A DNA stretch of 64,000 nt. It comes from Dioscorea cayenensis subsp. rotundata. Taxonomy: Eukaryota > Streptophyta > Magnoliopsida > Dioscoreales > Dioscoreaceae. Position numbers and translations under genes: made by a program. The stretch spans positions 19,896,305 through 19,960,304 of the forward strand of contig NC_052488.1 of NCBI RefSeq assembly GCF_009730915.1, read 5' to 3'. The notes under the pieces were generated by a model. It ran no database searches and was not told the DNA's origin. It saw nothing but the letters and a program-made list of their open reading frames with translations. Shown one piece after another: positions 1 to 10,647 of this stretch (its first letter is position 1; the number at the start of each line of letters is the position of its first letter).

Positions 1-328
1 CAATCTTGTTCCGCCCAGACCCAGGGTTGGTTATTGTTATTCCGTCCCGTTGACGGGAACAAGAACATGATCCATCCTCAAATCTTAGCAGCTGGTCCCT
101 CAACAGTAACCGGATGGAATTAACATCAATTGATGTAGATGGTGAATGGATCGATTTGTGTGGGAGATCAAATACATATTCAAGAGTGCGTTCGACAGAT
201 TGGTGACCAATATCATCGCGACAGGAAACTAAGTGTGATTTATTATAATTCACACACTGTTCATCACTTGATAATATAACTGCCAGACCCGAAGAAAAGC
301 CATTCATTTTAGATCCCTCTCCCGCCAT
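1..328 (-). CDS. N-terminal coding exon of an unrecognised gene (partial, runs off window)
   Basis: On the minus strand an ATG at 326-328 opens a frame that stays open for about 109 codons to the window edge. The peptide starts MAGEGSKMNGFSSG and is hydrophilic, with no signal peptide or membrane segment. The ATG lies about 20 nt downstream of a good acceptor (AACAG, exon from 347). A matching donor (GAT|GTAAGT) at 823/822 defines a 5'UTR intron of about 475 bp. This exon-intron-exon arrangement, plus a CT-rich leader further upstream, supports a real gene transcribed leftwards. I do not recognise the family from this much sequence. The start is the first ATG after the acceptor; a second in-frame Met is at codon 8. 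Confidence 0.6.
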   Translation of the reverse strand, partial: MAGEGSKMNGFSSGLAVILSSDEQCVNYNKSHLVSCRDDIGHQSVERTLEYVFDLPHKSIHSPSTSIDVNSIRLLLRDQLLRFEDGSCSCSRQRDGITITNPGSGRNKI

Positions 329-822
329 TTAAATTCAGCAAATACTGCTGTTGGGATTTTTCACTAAATATCAATATAAATACATAAACTCAAGCAGAGC
401 AAATGCTACACTTTTCTTCAAATACGATTTCCCTTCAAACGCCTATAAAATCAAACACCGAACAACCAATCAATTCAGCACCTCCTATATTGACAGGAAA
501 CCTACAACAAAAGGAAGTAATCCAACCATATGCTTATAAATAAACAAAATTTTCAATATAATAATAAAAACAGAAGGATTCAAGAACTTAATACTTTCAA
601 GGGAGAGCAAAAGAGGAAACAAAAAATGAATTTGAACCACAAACACAAATTGGGAACCTCAGCATACACGAAACACAGAACAAACTAATCAAAGAATTAA
701 AAACCATAAATTCATCAAATTTCAGGAACACCAAACGAACAGCTCAATAACTTTGGAAGCACTCCACTCAAACAATCACAAACAGGGATTACAGTGAAAG
801 GGGGAGGACGATGAGAACTTAC

Positions 823-1010
823 ATCAGTGAACGGAAGCTGTGCCCAAGGCGAACGGAGAGAGAGAGAGAGAGAGAGAGGTGAGGAGAAATTAGGGTTTCA
901 TATCGGAGGATTTGAAGGCGGCGAAGGCGAATTAGGGCATGCGAACGCTCTTGCTTGGAATTAAACGGCAAAAAACGGGGAAACGAGTACGAAAACGAGA
1001 ACGAAAACGC
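823..1010 (-). other. Putative 5'UTR exon and leader of the left-edge gene
   Basis: Read on the minus strand, this stretch is a pyrimidine-rich leader with a (CT)n tract (856-878) that ends at a consensus donor at 823/822. It holds two minimal upstream ORFs on the minus strand, ATG CCC TAA and ATG AAA CCC TAA, both ended by TAA within CCCTAA motifs. The 3' boundary is fixed by the splice site; the 5' end (transcription start) is an estimate. Confidence 0.45.
891..898 (+). promoter_or_regulatory. Telo-box (TAGGGTTT / AAACCCTA)
   Basis: A telo-box motif lies inside the leader region of the left-edge gene. Telo-boxes near transcription starts are known from plant housekeeping and translation genes. 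Here the motif lies in the presumed 5'UTR, so its role is inferred only from sequence and position. Confidence 0.3.
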
Positions 1011-1963
1011 GAGATGTGAGAGTTTAGACGATTTTGATTCTCCCTCGAGGTCATGCCACGTCAGATCTCTCCCGCTGACTCGAGCGTGCTGATCACACGC
1101 GTCCATGATCGTGTGGCTCAGAGAGCGTTTACGTGGCTTTCATCCATCGCTCCCTTTTCACTCGCGCCGGCCCTAGTGAAGCGAGAGAGAAGCCGCACTG
1201 TCAGAAACTTCCATCATCTCTCGTGTTCTTGTTTCTTCTCCGCTGGCACGAGTTATTGAGATGAGAAATTGAGAACCGGTATGAATAACTGCCGGTGCGG
1301 TTACCGCGCCTTAGATTGCTACTTCTGGCTTCCAAGCTATTCGGAGGACTTCGCCTGTGTCTTTCCAACATCCAGGTGGCAAAATTATGGAAAAGTGCCT
1401 ATGTTTCTCCATAATTTTCATTTTTTTTTTTTTACTTGTGTGAATTATTAATGCATTAAATTACCAAAAATTATTTATTCCCAATTCCTACTGGTTTAAA
1501 AAATTAACTCTGAATCTTTTTATTTTTGTAATTTATTTTCTCAATGACAAACAATTTATGATGGATTTAGACTTTTTTTTAATACCTATATTTATTTAAT
1601 TTAATTAATATTTTTTTTACAACACAAGAGTTCTTCTGAATCACCTCTCATTTTAATAATATATAGGTGTGAATATGTACTAAACACAGTGATTTAAGAA
1701 TTCTCTATATATAAATCCCAAATCATATAATTAAAAAAAATATATATGTATTTTATCAATTGAGAGACCAGAGTATCCTTCGAATACAAGGTGCTTGTGA
1801 ATAGGTGAGCTATGCCGGATTTTCAATATTTACTTTAAATTTATAATATTATCTGGTGATTTTTTTTAAGGTATAGTATGAGTCAAAATCATATCATCAT
1901 ATCTTGACATTATTTAAAAATGAAGGCTTAATCACTCCCCAAAAGAAAGAGATGGATAATTTA

Positions 1964-2019
1964 GAACATGATTAGTCCACTAGCATTTGTTGAACATGAT
2001 TAGTCCACTAGCATTTGTT
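1964..2019 (+). repeat. 28-bp direct repeat, two perfect copies
   Basis: The unit beginning GAACATGATTAGTCC occurs at 1964-1991 and again immediately at 1992-2019 without mismatch. It is a recent local duplication with no sign of function. Confidence 0.9.
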
Positions 2020-3773
2020 GATTTCCATATATAGATCATTAGGCGTGATCTATCATTTTTTTTCACTTTTTATACACTTTATGTTTAAAGCCTCTATTGC
2101 TTTTAATATAATAATGAATACACGTGATTTATTTATTGTATTAAAAAAACTAGAGTTGATTTTATATCTTAAAAAAAAATTATTTTCACAGTCAAGCAAA
2201 ACAAACAAAAAAAAAATGTAATAATAAAAATATTTATAATCCGAATGAAATCACCATCCACTTTATATGTTTCAGTGGCTCACAGCAAAAGCAGACATCT
2301 TTTTATATAAATAATAATTTACATTATCAATACTATTTTTAAGAGTACGGAATTTATCAGTGACCAGAAATTTATGATCTATTATGTTGACAAAAACAAA
2401 AAAAAATTAGAACATTTACCCTGTTTTATAAAAAGGGGGAAAAAAAAAAAGAAGGCATGTGTGGTTGATGGTGAGACACCTGGGATTCGAGATTCGAGTA
2501 CGATGGAAAATGAGTGGCTGGTGATGGGGCAGTTGTAGTTGATCACGGATGGGATCTTGAGAAATGGTTGGTTGATGATGGGTTGCCATTTGAGAAGAGA
2601 CACAGCACGGAACAGGGAACCAAACCCCCACAAAGAAGCTGGTGCGCATCATTGAAAGCGATGCATTAGAAACTTCCCAAACGGAACGGACCCCACCCAC
2701 TTCACTGACACCACCCCGCACGTCTCTTAACTACTTTTTCGGAATTTATTATATGAGCTGAGCTAACACGGACAATAACAATTTACTATTTATTATATAT
2801 TCTGAACTAATACTGATAATGATAACTTACCACACGCGTTATGTGTTTTATAATTTTAAATAAATAGAAAAAATATATTTTTTTTACAGAGAATTCAATA
2901 GATAATAATTTTATAATTTTTTACAATGTGTTTAGAATATTATACAGTACTTTAACATAGCACAACTCACTGATTATTCAGCTAACTTACCACTAATCAT
3001 CTAATGGTTGTTCTTATAAATATATATATATACTGACACAAATAATCACTTAGCATATTGCTATAGACTCCTACTTATATAAAGTGAGAGTGTAAAAGTG
3101 TTTTAGTTGCTAATTTCATGAATGTGCACACACTTAACAATGGCTTGTTGATATTTCATTATATATATATATATAATATGGCATCTGAATTAGGCGGATG
3201 TTTATAACATGATAATTTCATTCAATGATGTTAGATTAAAAAATTTATGGATTTTCATGTGATGTTAGTTGTCATATTAATTTTGCACATTATTGACGGC
3301 GTGATCATATTTTTTGAAATTTTTTTATTGGGTGAAATATTTATTGTTTGTCATTGTGCCACATTAGATAGAAATATCAAGTTAATTAAAAAATATTGAT
3401 TAATATTAATTAGTGAAATTATATGTTGTGATGCCATTGCGCCAATTTGTAGGTAGGAAAATAATTTATGGACTCGATTGTTTTTTTACGAGTTCACATA
3501 TCAAGGTGCACTTTCTTGTGCAAGTAGACATCATTGATCTTCTTTTTCATTTTTTTTTTATATAAATGTAGACAATTTATTTCAAAATCACAGTTTTGTC
3601 ACACAATATGCATTCATTAGTTTGGCGTAGCATACATGGTGAATGAAAAAATAGCTTTATTTTAGAGATAAAAGTGAAAAACTATGAGTGAATTGAAAGA
3701 AATAGTGTATATATATTTTATATGTTATTTATGTACTTAATATTTTATACTCTCTTTCGGCATTGTATTTTAG

Positions 3774-3960
3774 GGGCCGTTTGGTTGGAAAGAATGAAAT
3801 GGAGAGAAGTGAAAGAGTAATAAACTAATAATAATGAGGCGAATTAGAAAAGTAATGAGAATAAAAATTATGTTTAGTTGAAAAGATAGGAATGATAGTT
3901 TATTGGGAATGAGAAAAAGGAAAAAAAAAAAAGAAAACATGATAAAATGACTATTATGCC
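3774..3960 (+). mobile_element. MITE terminus (GGGGCCGTTTGGTTGG type), other end not found
   Basis: The sequence TTTA followed by GGGGCCGTTTGGTTGG is a common left terminus of plant PIF/Harbinger- or hAT-like MITEs. It continues into a purine-rich arm to about 3960. I could not find a matching inverted right end, so the element is probably degraded or truncated and its superfamily is uncertain. Confidence 0.3.
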
Positions 3961-4810
3961 CTTTATATGAATGTTATTATATATATATATAGTAATAAGA
4001 GTTGTGACAATTATATTTTATAAAATATTTAAGTATTAAAATAAATTAATTATTATAAATAAATATTTAACTTTCAAAGGCCACTAAATCTCAAAATTTG
4101 TATTAATTTTTATTAATTAATAATTAATTAACTATAAATAAATAACTAATTACAAATTTAAATATATTTTAAAATAAATATATTATGAACCAAAATAATT
4201 ATTTTTTTAACCGTTAATATTAATTAATGTCCAAAATTATTGTTAATATTATAATAAGCAATTAATTAACTAATATGAATAAATAATTCCGATTTGGTTA
4301 ATATAAAAAAAAATAAGTGGACTAAAACAAGAGTAGTGTTATCATTTCATTGTCAAGGAATCAAAAATCCCCTCAAAATTCAAGTGAATGTGACTTCTTC
4401 TCCACAATCTCCTCACTACAATGTATGTATAAATATTATTTTAAAACAATGAAGATCAAAATTATAATTTTTATTAAAAATTAAAAATCCATAGACATGC
4501 TTGCTCCAAATTTATTCAAAGTTTCAAACCCATCTCAAATGGGAGTTTAACAATTAGGTATAATAATAACAAAGAGCTAAAATACAACTATGATTTCGTT
4601 GCAGAGGTGATAAAACGCAATTTATCAAAAATTATTATATTTTAATTCTAATATTTATTTTGAAAAATTTGCAAAACATTAGAGAGAAAAAAGTCTCATT
4701 AAAATCTTATTTAATTAATATCAATAAAAACTAAATATTTTCAAAATATTTCTAATAACAAAAAAAATTAAGACAAAAACACATACAATAAAATCAACCA
4801 GTAAAAACCC

Positions 4811-4820
4811 GCCACGTGGC
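4811..4820 (+). promoter_or_regulatory. Palindromic G-box (GCCACGTGGC)
   Basis: A perfect palindromic G-box core CACGTG lies about 110 bp upstream of the FAD oxidoreductase ATG. G-boxes bind bZIP and bHLH factors (HY5, PIF and ABF families) and are frequent in promoters of light- or ABA-responsive plastid genes. The position fits a proximal promoter; factor identity is not shown. Confidence 0.5.
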
Positions 4821-4927
4821 CAGTTAGCATCAAAACCATTCCTTGTGGATAACCCAATCCACAACAAATCCACCCAAAAAACTCACCCTTTCATGACACG
4901 TCAGCATCATCAACCAAACTCACCACC

Positions 4928-6286
4928 ATGAGCACTCTCCTCTTCCCCAACCCTCACTCTCACCTCCTCTTCCGGCGCGCCGCCGTCTCATCAACGACCA
5001 CAACCCCCGAACCACCGCGTGCGGTGGTCATCGGCGCCGGCCTCGCAGGCCTCTCCGCCGCCGTCCATCTCCATTCCGCCGGTCTCCCCTTCCTTCTCCT
5101 CGAAGCCTCCGACGCCGTCGGCGGCCGCGTCCGCACCGATCGCCACGCCGGCTTCCTCTTAGACCGCGGCTTCCAGATCCTTCTCACCGCCTACCCCGAA
5201 CTCCGCCGCCTCCTCAACCTCCCCGCTCTCCAACCCCAACCCTTCTTCCCCGGCGCCCTCGTCTTCCACTCCGGCCGCTTCCACCGCCTTGCCGACCCTT
5301 TCCGCCTCCCACTCGCCGCCCTCCCCACTCTCCCCAACCCCATCGGCTCCATCCCCGATAAACTCCTCGTCGGCCTTACCCGTCTCCGGGCCGCCTCCAT
5401 CCCCCACGACGTCCTCCTCTCCGCCCCCGAAACTTCCATCTCCGACCGCCTCCGCTCCTCCGGCTTCTCCCCCTCCATCATCGATCGCTTCTTCCGCCCT
5501 TTCCTCGCCGGCATCTTCTTCGACCACGATCTCTCCACCACCTCCCGCCTCTTCGACTTCGTTTTCCGCTGTCTCGCCCTCGGCGACAACGCCCTCCCCG
5601 CCAACGGCATCGCCGCCATTCCCTCCCAACTCGCCGCCCGCCTACCCACCTCCTCTCTCCGCCTCCAATCCCGCGTTTCCTCCATCAATCCCGGCCGCCC
5701 ACCTAGGGTTTCTCTCCACTCAGGCGATGCCATCGCCGCCGAGCATGGTGTGATCCTGGCGGTGGAGCAACCCGAGGCGCAGAAGCTTCTCCCCTCGGTT
5801 CACGTAAACCGGGTTAAAAATAAACCGGCCCGAAGCACGGTTTGTATCTACTTCTCAGCGAACCGGGCTCCGATCTCTGAACCGATCTTGATCCTGAACG
5901 GTTCGGGCGAAGGCATTGTGAACAATATGTTCTTTCCGACCAACGTAGCTCCATCATACGGTCCAGAAGGAAAGGTTCTGGTCTCGGTTTCGTTGGTCGG
6001 GGAGTACAATCAACGGTCGGATGAGGATCTAACGGTGGAGGTTGTTAAGGAGTTGGGTGGATGGTTCGGGTCGGAGGAAGTGGGTTCATGGGAACACTTG
6101 AGGACTTATCGGATCGGGTTCGCTCAACCGGATCAGACCCCGCCCACGGACTTAACGGGTAAGGATCCACGAGTTGCGGATGGGGTTTACGTGTGTGGAG
6201 ATCATTGGGCCTCTGCCACGTTCGATGGGGCGTTGGTTTCGGGTCGGAGGGCTGCAGAGGCTTTGATCGCGGATCTTCAGCGCTGA
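4928..6286 (+). CDS. Plastid-type FAD-dependent amine oxidase / phytoene-desaturase-like oxidoreductase
   Basis: This is a single-exon ORF of 452 aa. Residues 1-30 are rich in Ser/Thr/Arg and poor in acids, as in a chloroplast transit peptide. Residues about 33-70 form the Rossmann FAD-binding fold: hydrophobic strand, GAGLAGL, then an acidic strand end (LLLEA) and GGRVRT. The C-terminus carries the second FAD motif (GVYVCGDHWASATFDGAL, about 415-435) typical of the amine-oxidase/PDS/protoporphyrinogen-oxidase fold. Length fits this family. The substrate cannot be told from sequence; it is not a canonical PDS, ZDS, CRTISO or PPOX as far as I can see. The ATG (CACCATGAG context) is the first in frame. 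GC content is very high in the 5' two-thirds and declines toward the stop, a monocot-like gradient. A G-box lies about 110 bp upstream. Confidence 0.85.
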   Translation: MSTLLFPNPHSHLLFRRAAVSSTTTTPEPPRAVVIGAGLAGLSAAVHLHSAGLPFLLLEASDAVGGRVRTDRHAGFLLDRGFQILLTAYPELRRLLNLPALQPQPFFPGALVFHSGRFHRLADPFRLPLAALPTLPNPIGSIPDKLLVGLTRLRAASIPHDVLLSAPETSISDRLRSSGFSPSIIDRFFRPFLAGIFFDHDLSTTSRLFDFVFRCLALGDNALPANGIAAIPSQLAARLPTSSLRLQSRVSSINPGRPPRVSLHSGDAIAAEHGVILAVEQPEAQKLLPSVHVNRVKNKPARSTVCIYFSANRAPISEPILILNGSGEGIVNNMFFPTNVAPSYGPEGKVLVSVSLVGEYNQRSDEDLTVEVVKELGGWFGSEEVGSWEHLRTYRIGFAQPDQTPPTDLTGKDPRVADGVYVCGDHWASATFDGALVSGRRAAEALIADLQR

Positions 6287-6524
6287 CCGTTGGATTTGCT
6301 TTACACGGTTCAATGGCGGTTGAATTTGTAATTTTTTTTTAAAAATAGTTTTTATTTTTTACTTTATTTTTTTTATTTTCTTTTTATCATATATATATAT
6401 TTTTTTATTTTTTTTCGTATAAATATAATAAACACACATAATATACACTATATATATTATTTCTTGTGGTGAAAAAAAAAACAATGGAAATAGATGAATA
6501 GGAACAGTAATTGTGGCGGGAATT
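6287..6524 (+). other. 3' flank of the FAD oxidoreductase gene
   Basis: AT-rich sequence with long T runs and TA repeats. It presumably contains the 3'UTR and poly(A) region. There is no distinctive terminator-type structure and no coding potential. Confidence 0.4.
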
Positions 6525-8090
6525 GTGACCTGCCCCTAACTTATTTGCCGCCGGAGATCTCGTCGGGAGGGGTTTGTCAAGCCGTGAACCTTCAAAGTTA
6601 AAGGTTTTCTCCCAAATGTTGGGTTTTTCTCTCACATTCGAATCCCTAGGCGCAACGTCGCAGCGGGAAGAGATACCAAAGCTCCGAAACACGGTCATCA
6701 CCATTGATGGGATTGATGGAGCCGCCTCCGGCGGAGAAGTACGCCGTATCCGCCGCGCCGTCCTGCAATGGCACTGCCTCTGCGGTGAATGGCGGGGATC
6801 CACCGTGCGGGAAGCATTGGAAGGTTGGGACCGGGGCGGGCGGGATGCCGCTCGAGGTTGGGACGTGGGTGATGTGCCGGTGCGCAATCAGAAGCTCCAT
6901 CTCGTGAGTGTCATCGAGCGACACAAAATTACCTATCACCTCGTCGATTTCCTCTGATTGTAAGTCCTATGTCCACTATCACGAGCGTGAGTTCTCGTTG
7001 TTGTTCCTCGTCGATATCGTTTGCGTTTCTTCTTGATTTGGATTCTCATGTTTTGGGCTAGCCATGAAGATGTTTTGGATTCCATTTTTTCATGAATTTT
7101 ATAGTGAAAAAAGTATTTTGGTTTTTAGAGATAGTGCTAAGGTTGAGGTTTCCTGATTTGTTCGGAAATTGATCCAATTTAACTCTGGGAATTTCAGGCA
7201 AGGGGATTTGTTTGTGTGATGGTCAAGGTTTGGATTTTAGGAACTGGTTGTGAAGACGAAATATATAGGAATGAAACTAAGAGAGCTGCAGGGTTTGACA
7301 TCTTTAAGGGGTTTTCTCAGGATTGGAAGTCATGATCTAGTTTTGGTGCATGTGGCGGGATTAATTTGGAAGGTAGCGAGTTGGGCATTTTGGAATTTGG
7401 TTATTTGCCTTTTATTTTGGTCATACGTGCCCAATATTAACGTGCAAAACTCTTGCTTTGCAGCATGGTGTTAGCGTCCAAATGAGAATGAGATCCTTAA
7501 TGGTGAGGTAAGCTTTTTGATATCCATGGATCCTAAGTTCAGGTAGTTCCTTAGTGCCCATGTCTGGAACCTAATCATTTGCAGAATTATTAGAAGAAGT
7601 GTGTAAGTTATAATGTTGTTGTTCCTTGTCTAATGAGAGTGTGGTTGTATTTCTTGATTTATGTTTTAGAATTCCATGTATTGATACAAATGGATGGATC
7701 TATGATTGGAGAAATTATGCAAAAATCTTATTTGTATGTGAGATCTAAACTGGGTGAAACAAACATGAAGCTTTCTGTCATCCTCCAAAGTTCTATTTTG
7801 ATGCCCCGTGAAAGAATAAAATCCTAGCACAAAGTGAGGAAGCTCACAGTGGAATCATGATGATGTCATTGTAACTCCTGAAGATTTACATGGATCATGC
7901 TACTACTTGGATGTTTTATTAAGCCTTAGTATGAATTGGGCATTCAGTCATAATTAGCATGTCACGAAGAAGCTCTATCATTTTGAAGTTATGGAAGATG
8001 TACATCTATGTACTTTAAATTTGAGGCAAGTGCACTGGAATAACATGAAGATGATTTGATTCTTAGTATCTTTTTTTGAGTTTTTCTTTT

Positions 8091-8132
<42 letters not shown>

Positions 8133-8905
8133 CTTAGAACAAAAAGACATAATCTTGATCCTTGTTCTCAAATAAACTTAATTTTTAAGGTATATAGCCT
8201 TTTCAATTTTTAGCATTTGAAGGCTTCTGTATTGGGGCTTCTGTTACCATGGATATCAATTGGTGTCTCCTGACTTCAACCACAATGCTATTCATGAAGG
8301 CAAGACTTGTTATTGGGATGACTCAGTTGAGCTGAAAGGATGTTTTATTTCTGTTTGACATCAATTGCTATTGCTAAAGATGGTTGCATCTTGTTATTTT
8401 GAAGTTTGAATGAATGGCTGGGGCTTTAAACATGTGCTAATGTTCCTGTGTGATGTTTACATGGTTGTCTGATAATCCTTAGCTGCTTCTGTGCAGTTTT
8501 CCTCATTGTGCATAGAAACTTTCTTTTATGACGGACATTACTGAAGTATTAATACTGATAAAGTGTTTCTGTGTTTTTGTGCTTTTTCAATCCAGGCAAC
8601 AAGCTTAAAAATGACATCTCAACAAAAGCGGAAGATTGGTGAGGGATATGTGTAGGTCTAGTTCAGCTATTCAGCTTTGCACTTATTTTAGTCAATCTTG
8701 TGAATGCTATGATCTTGACTGAGATGATTCCCATTTTTAACAGGCAGGCCATGAGGAACTTGATGCTGCCAGTTTGTGGGAACATGAGGAATTCACTGAA
8801 GTTGAAAATATTCCCAAAATTGAACTTGGAAGATATGAGATTGACACAAAGTCTTTCTCCTGCTTTCTTCCAGAATATAATGAATCTTTCAAGCTGTATT
8901 TTTTT
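6525..8905 (+). pseudogene. MYST-family histone acetyltransferase (HAM1/HAM2-like) pseudogene, 5' part
   Basis: Pieces of a plant MYST HAT appear in order. A first exon (about 6704-6950) encodes an N-terminus like MEPPPAEK and then MPLEVGTWVMCR, matching the PLEVGTRVxCRW start of the chromo-barrel; after a small frame slip it continues QKLHLVSVIERHK (family: QKLHPVKVIERRK). A weak trace of the RRLDEW region may lie near 7670-7720. Exon 8596-8655 reads SLKMTSQQKRKIGEGYV followed by TAG where the family has Glu, with intact splice borders. Exon 8744-8905 reads EELDAASLWEHEEF, IELGRYEIDT and LPEYNESFKLYF, which are signature MYST stretches, and then decays into poly-T where CEFC of the zinc finger should follow. 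The catalytic acetyl-CoA domain is absent. The gene is therefore dead and 3'-truncated. In living relatives it acetylates H4K5. Confidence 0.8.
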
Positions 8906-8989
8906 TTAACTTTGCGTTATTTTTATATTATATTACATATTATTAAATTTGGAAACATACAAAAATTAAAAATAATGGTGGTCGGAGTT

Positions 8990-9390
8990 CCTAACCTGCC
9001 CACAACTAATCTGAGCCAAAATCTCGTTGGGAGATCATTTGTCAAGCCATGAATTTCAAAGAAAAAAGGTTCTCTTTCAAGTGTGTTTCTATCACCAGGC
9101 ATGACGTTTTAGTGGGAAGAGACATTAAAACATTAAATATCACTGAAACAACACCATCCTGGTCATTGCCAATGATGGGATTGATGGAGCTGCCTCAGGT
9201 GGAAGAGAACGATGGATCAGTAGCACTGGCCTGCAACGGCACTGACCTGACAGTGAATGGCAGGGATCCCGTGCAGGAAGCAGTGGAAGGTTGGGAGCAG
9301 GGCGGTGGCCCTGCTGCTAGAGCTGGGCATGCCGGCGATGTGCTGGTGGTGCCACCAGAAGCTCCAACGGGGGGCTTCACACTGTGAGTT
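8990..9390 (+). pseudogene. Second, diverged copy of the MYST pseudogene first exon and its leader
   Basis: This stretch aligns over its whole length with 6530-6910. Shared landmarks in order are CCTGCCC, a TCTCGT(C/T)GGGAG block, TTTGTCAAGCC, ATGGGATTGATGGAGC, GCAA(C/T)GGCACTG, GGGATCC and AGTGGAAGGTTGGGA. The copy-2 peptide MMGLMELPQVEE parallels MMGLMEPPPAEK in copy 1. A 2-nt loss at the GGGATCC block shifts the frame, so the chromo-barrel start (ELGMPAMCWW) is in another frame. The unit sits just after the truncated exon at 8905, so the locus was rearranged by a duplication of the 5' end. It is not expected to make protein. Confidence 0.7.
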
Positions 9391-9424
9391 CTCTCTCTCG
9401 CTCCTCTTCAATGTCTTCTCCTTT

Positions 9425-10280
9425 TATATTGGATTTCAATTCTGGAGTTCTACCATGCTAAAATTGTATGAATCTAAGGTTCGATCTTAGTCACAATTTT
9501 GTTTAATATTTCTTTCTTGACATATTTGTCTGTGAAAGGTAATGAATTTGGTCCTTCCTTATTCTTAATCCTTAAAGTGTATCCTTGGGGGTCAATGCCT
9601 GAAAATTGCTTCCATCTTGCGTCTGGCTACCCTAGATTTTAATTATAGGTTTTTACAAGGTTACTTTATTTTAATTCTATTCTTGAAATATTTGCCAAAG
9701 AAGGAAATAAATTCACTTTCCCCTTTCTTGCACTCCTTCCCTCCCTCCCTCCCCATTAGCTCCCTTGTAACAATTGTCAGAAAGCAAACACTTGTCAATC
9801 ACTTTGAGCTTGTGTCTAGGTATCCTAGAATCCAATTCTAGGGTTCTACAGGTGATGGTGTTATTATTCTATATATCTGAGTCGAGCCTGAGTTCAGTGC
9901 CAATACCACTCACCATTTGTTAGATAAATTTCGCGGAAAAGGAAATAAATTTACTTTCCACTTATTCTTAGTCCATAAAGATAAATGTCTACATTCAGTC
10001 CTCAGTGATGTTTGTCCAAAACAAAGTACTGATCACTTGCCGTTTGCCTCCAGCTTGCATCATTTTAATTCTTGAGTTCTGCCAGGTCACTGTTTTATGA
10101 TCCTATGAATTTAATCTAAGCCAAGTTTAGTACCAATTTATGACCGTATTTTCTTGACAAATTTGGCGGGGAATTGAAATGCATTCACCCCCCTTGTTTT
10201 CCTTCCCTAAAATGTTAACATTTACTTAGTGACAATTGTCAGAAAATAAATGTTACCACTTCTTTCTATGTTGAGCCGAG

Positions 10281-10290
<10 letters not shown>
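9425..10290 (+). repeat. Degenerate tandem array, about four units of roughly 170-240 bp
   Basis: Related blocks recur at about 9513, 9680, 9920 and 10151. Each begins near TTCTTGACA-ATTTG, continues with a GGAAATAAATTCACTTTCC-like stretch, and has recurring GAGTTCTACCAGGT and CTAAGCCGAGTTTAGTACCAAT segments between blocks. Units are strongly diverged and differ in length, so the array is old. It lies directly between the duplicated MYST exon and the presumed MET1 promoter. Confidence 0.5.
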
Positions 10291-10343
<53 letters not shown>

Positions 10344-10395
10344 TATCTATCTATCTATCTATCTCGATCTCTATATATATCTATCTCTATCTCTC
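10280..10395 (+). repeat. Compound microsatellite (CT)n(TA)n(TATC)n
   Basis: A (CT)n tract passes into a long (TA)n tract with one GT interruption and then TATC and CTAT repeats. It lies just upstream of the putative MET1 5'UTR exon, so length variation here could affect the promoter or leader. That role is inferred from position only. Confidence 0.9.
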
Positions 10396-10399
10396 GCTC

Positions 10400-10647
10400 A
10401 CCCCCGACCCTACCCCCTTCCCCTTTATCCAGATCTTGAGCCCAAGCACTCCACCATCTCTTCCTCTCTTCCTCTTGTAGCCTTGTCTTGCCTTGAGTTG
10501 GGAGATGGATTGGAAGCCTTCGCCCTCTGCATTCTCTGTTGATTGATTTGATAGTTTGACGAGGGTTATTGTGTCAAGTGGTTGTTCATCCCTGCATCCC
10601 CGCTAGAAGTTCAGTGAAGCAATTTACCATTTTTGTTGGCAGATTGA
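10400..10647 (+). other. MET1: Putative MET1 5'UTR exon
   Basis: This stretch is less AT-rich than its surroundings and ends GATTGAAG|GTACTTTG, a plausible donor at about 10647. The next acceptor (GGACAG, about 11475) is 20 nt upstream of the MET1 ATG. The arrangement suggests a spliced leader for MET1; transcript data would be needed to fix its limits. Confidence 0.3.

Larger units (their letters stand above)
1011..4800. other. Intergenic, AT-rich; no gene recognised
   Basis: No reading frame here resembles a protein family. A slightly GC-richer patch at 1050-1350 probably belongs to the promoter of the left-edge gene. The patch at 2450-2730 has short open frames on the minus strand but no splice context or recognisable domain. 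The rest is poly-A/T tracts, short TA repeats and MITE debris. Confidence 0.6.

Noticed and set aside
2382-2721. Overlapping minus-strand frames of 80-100 codons
   Set aside because: No family resemblance, biased composition, no splice or promoter context.
5159-5753. Long open frames antisense to and out of phase with the FAD oxidoreductase
   Set aside because: They are shadows of a very GC-rich gene with few stop codons in any frame; the translations are low-complexity.
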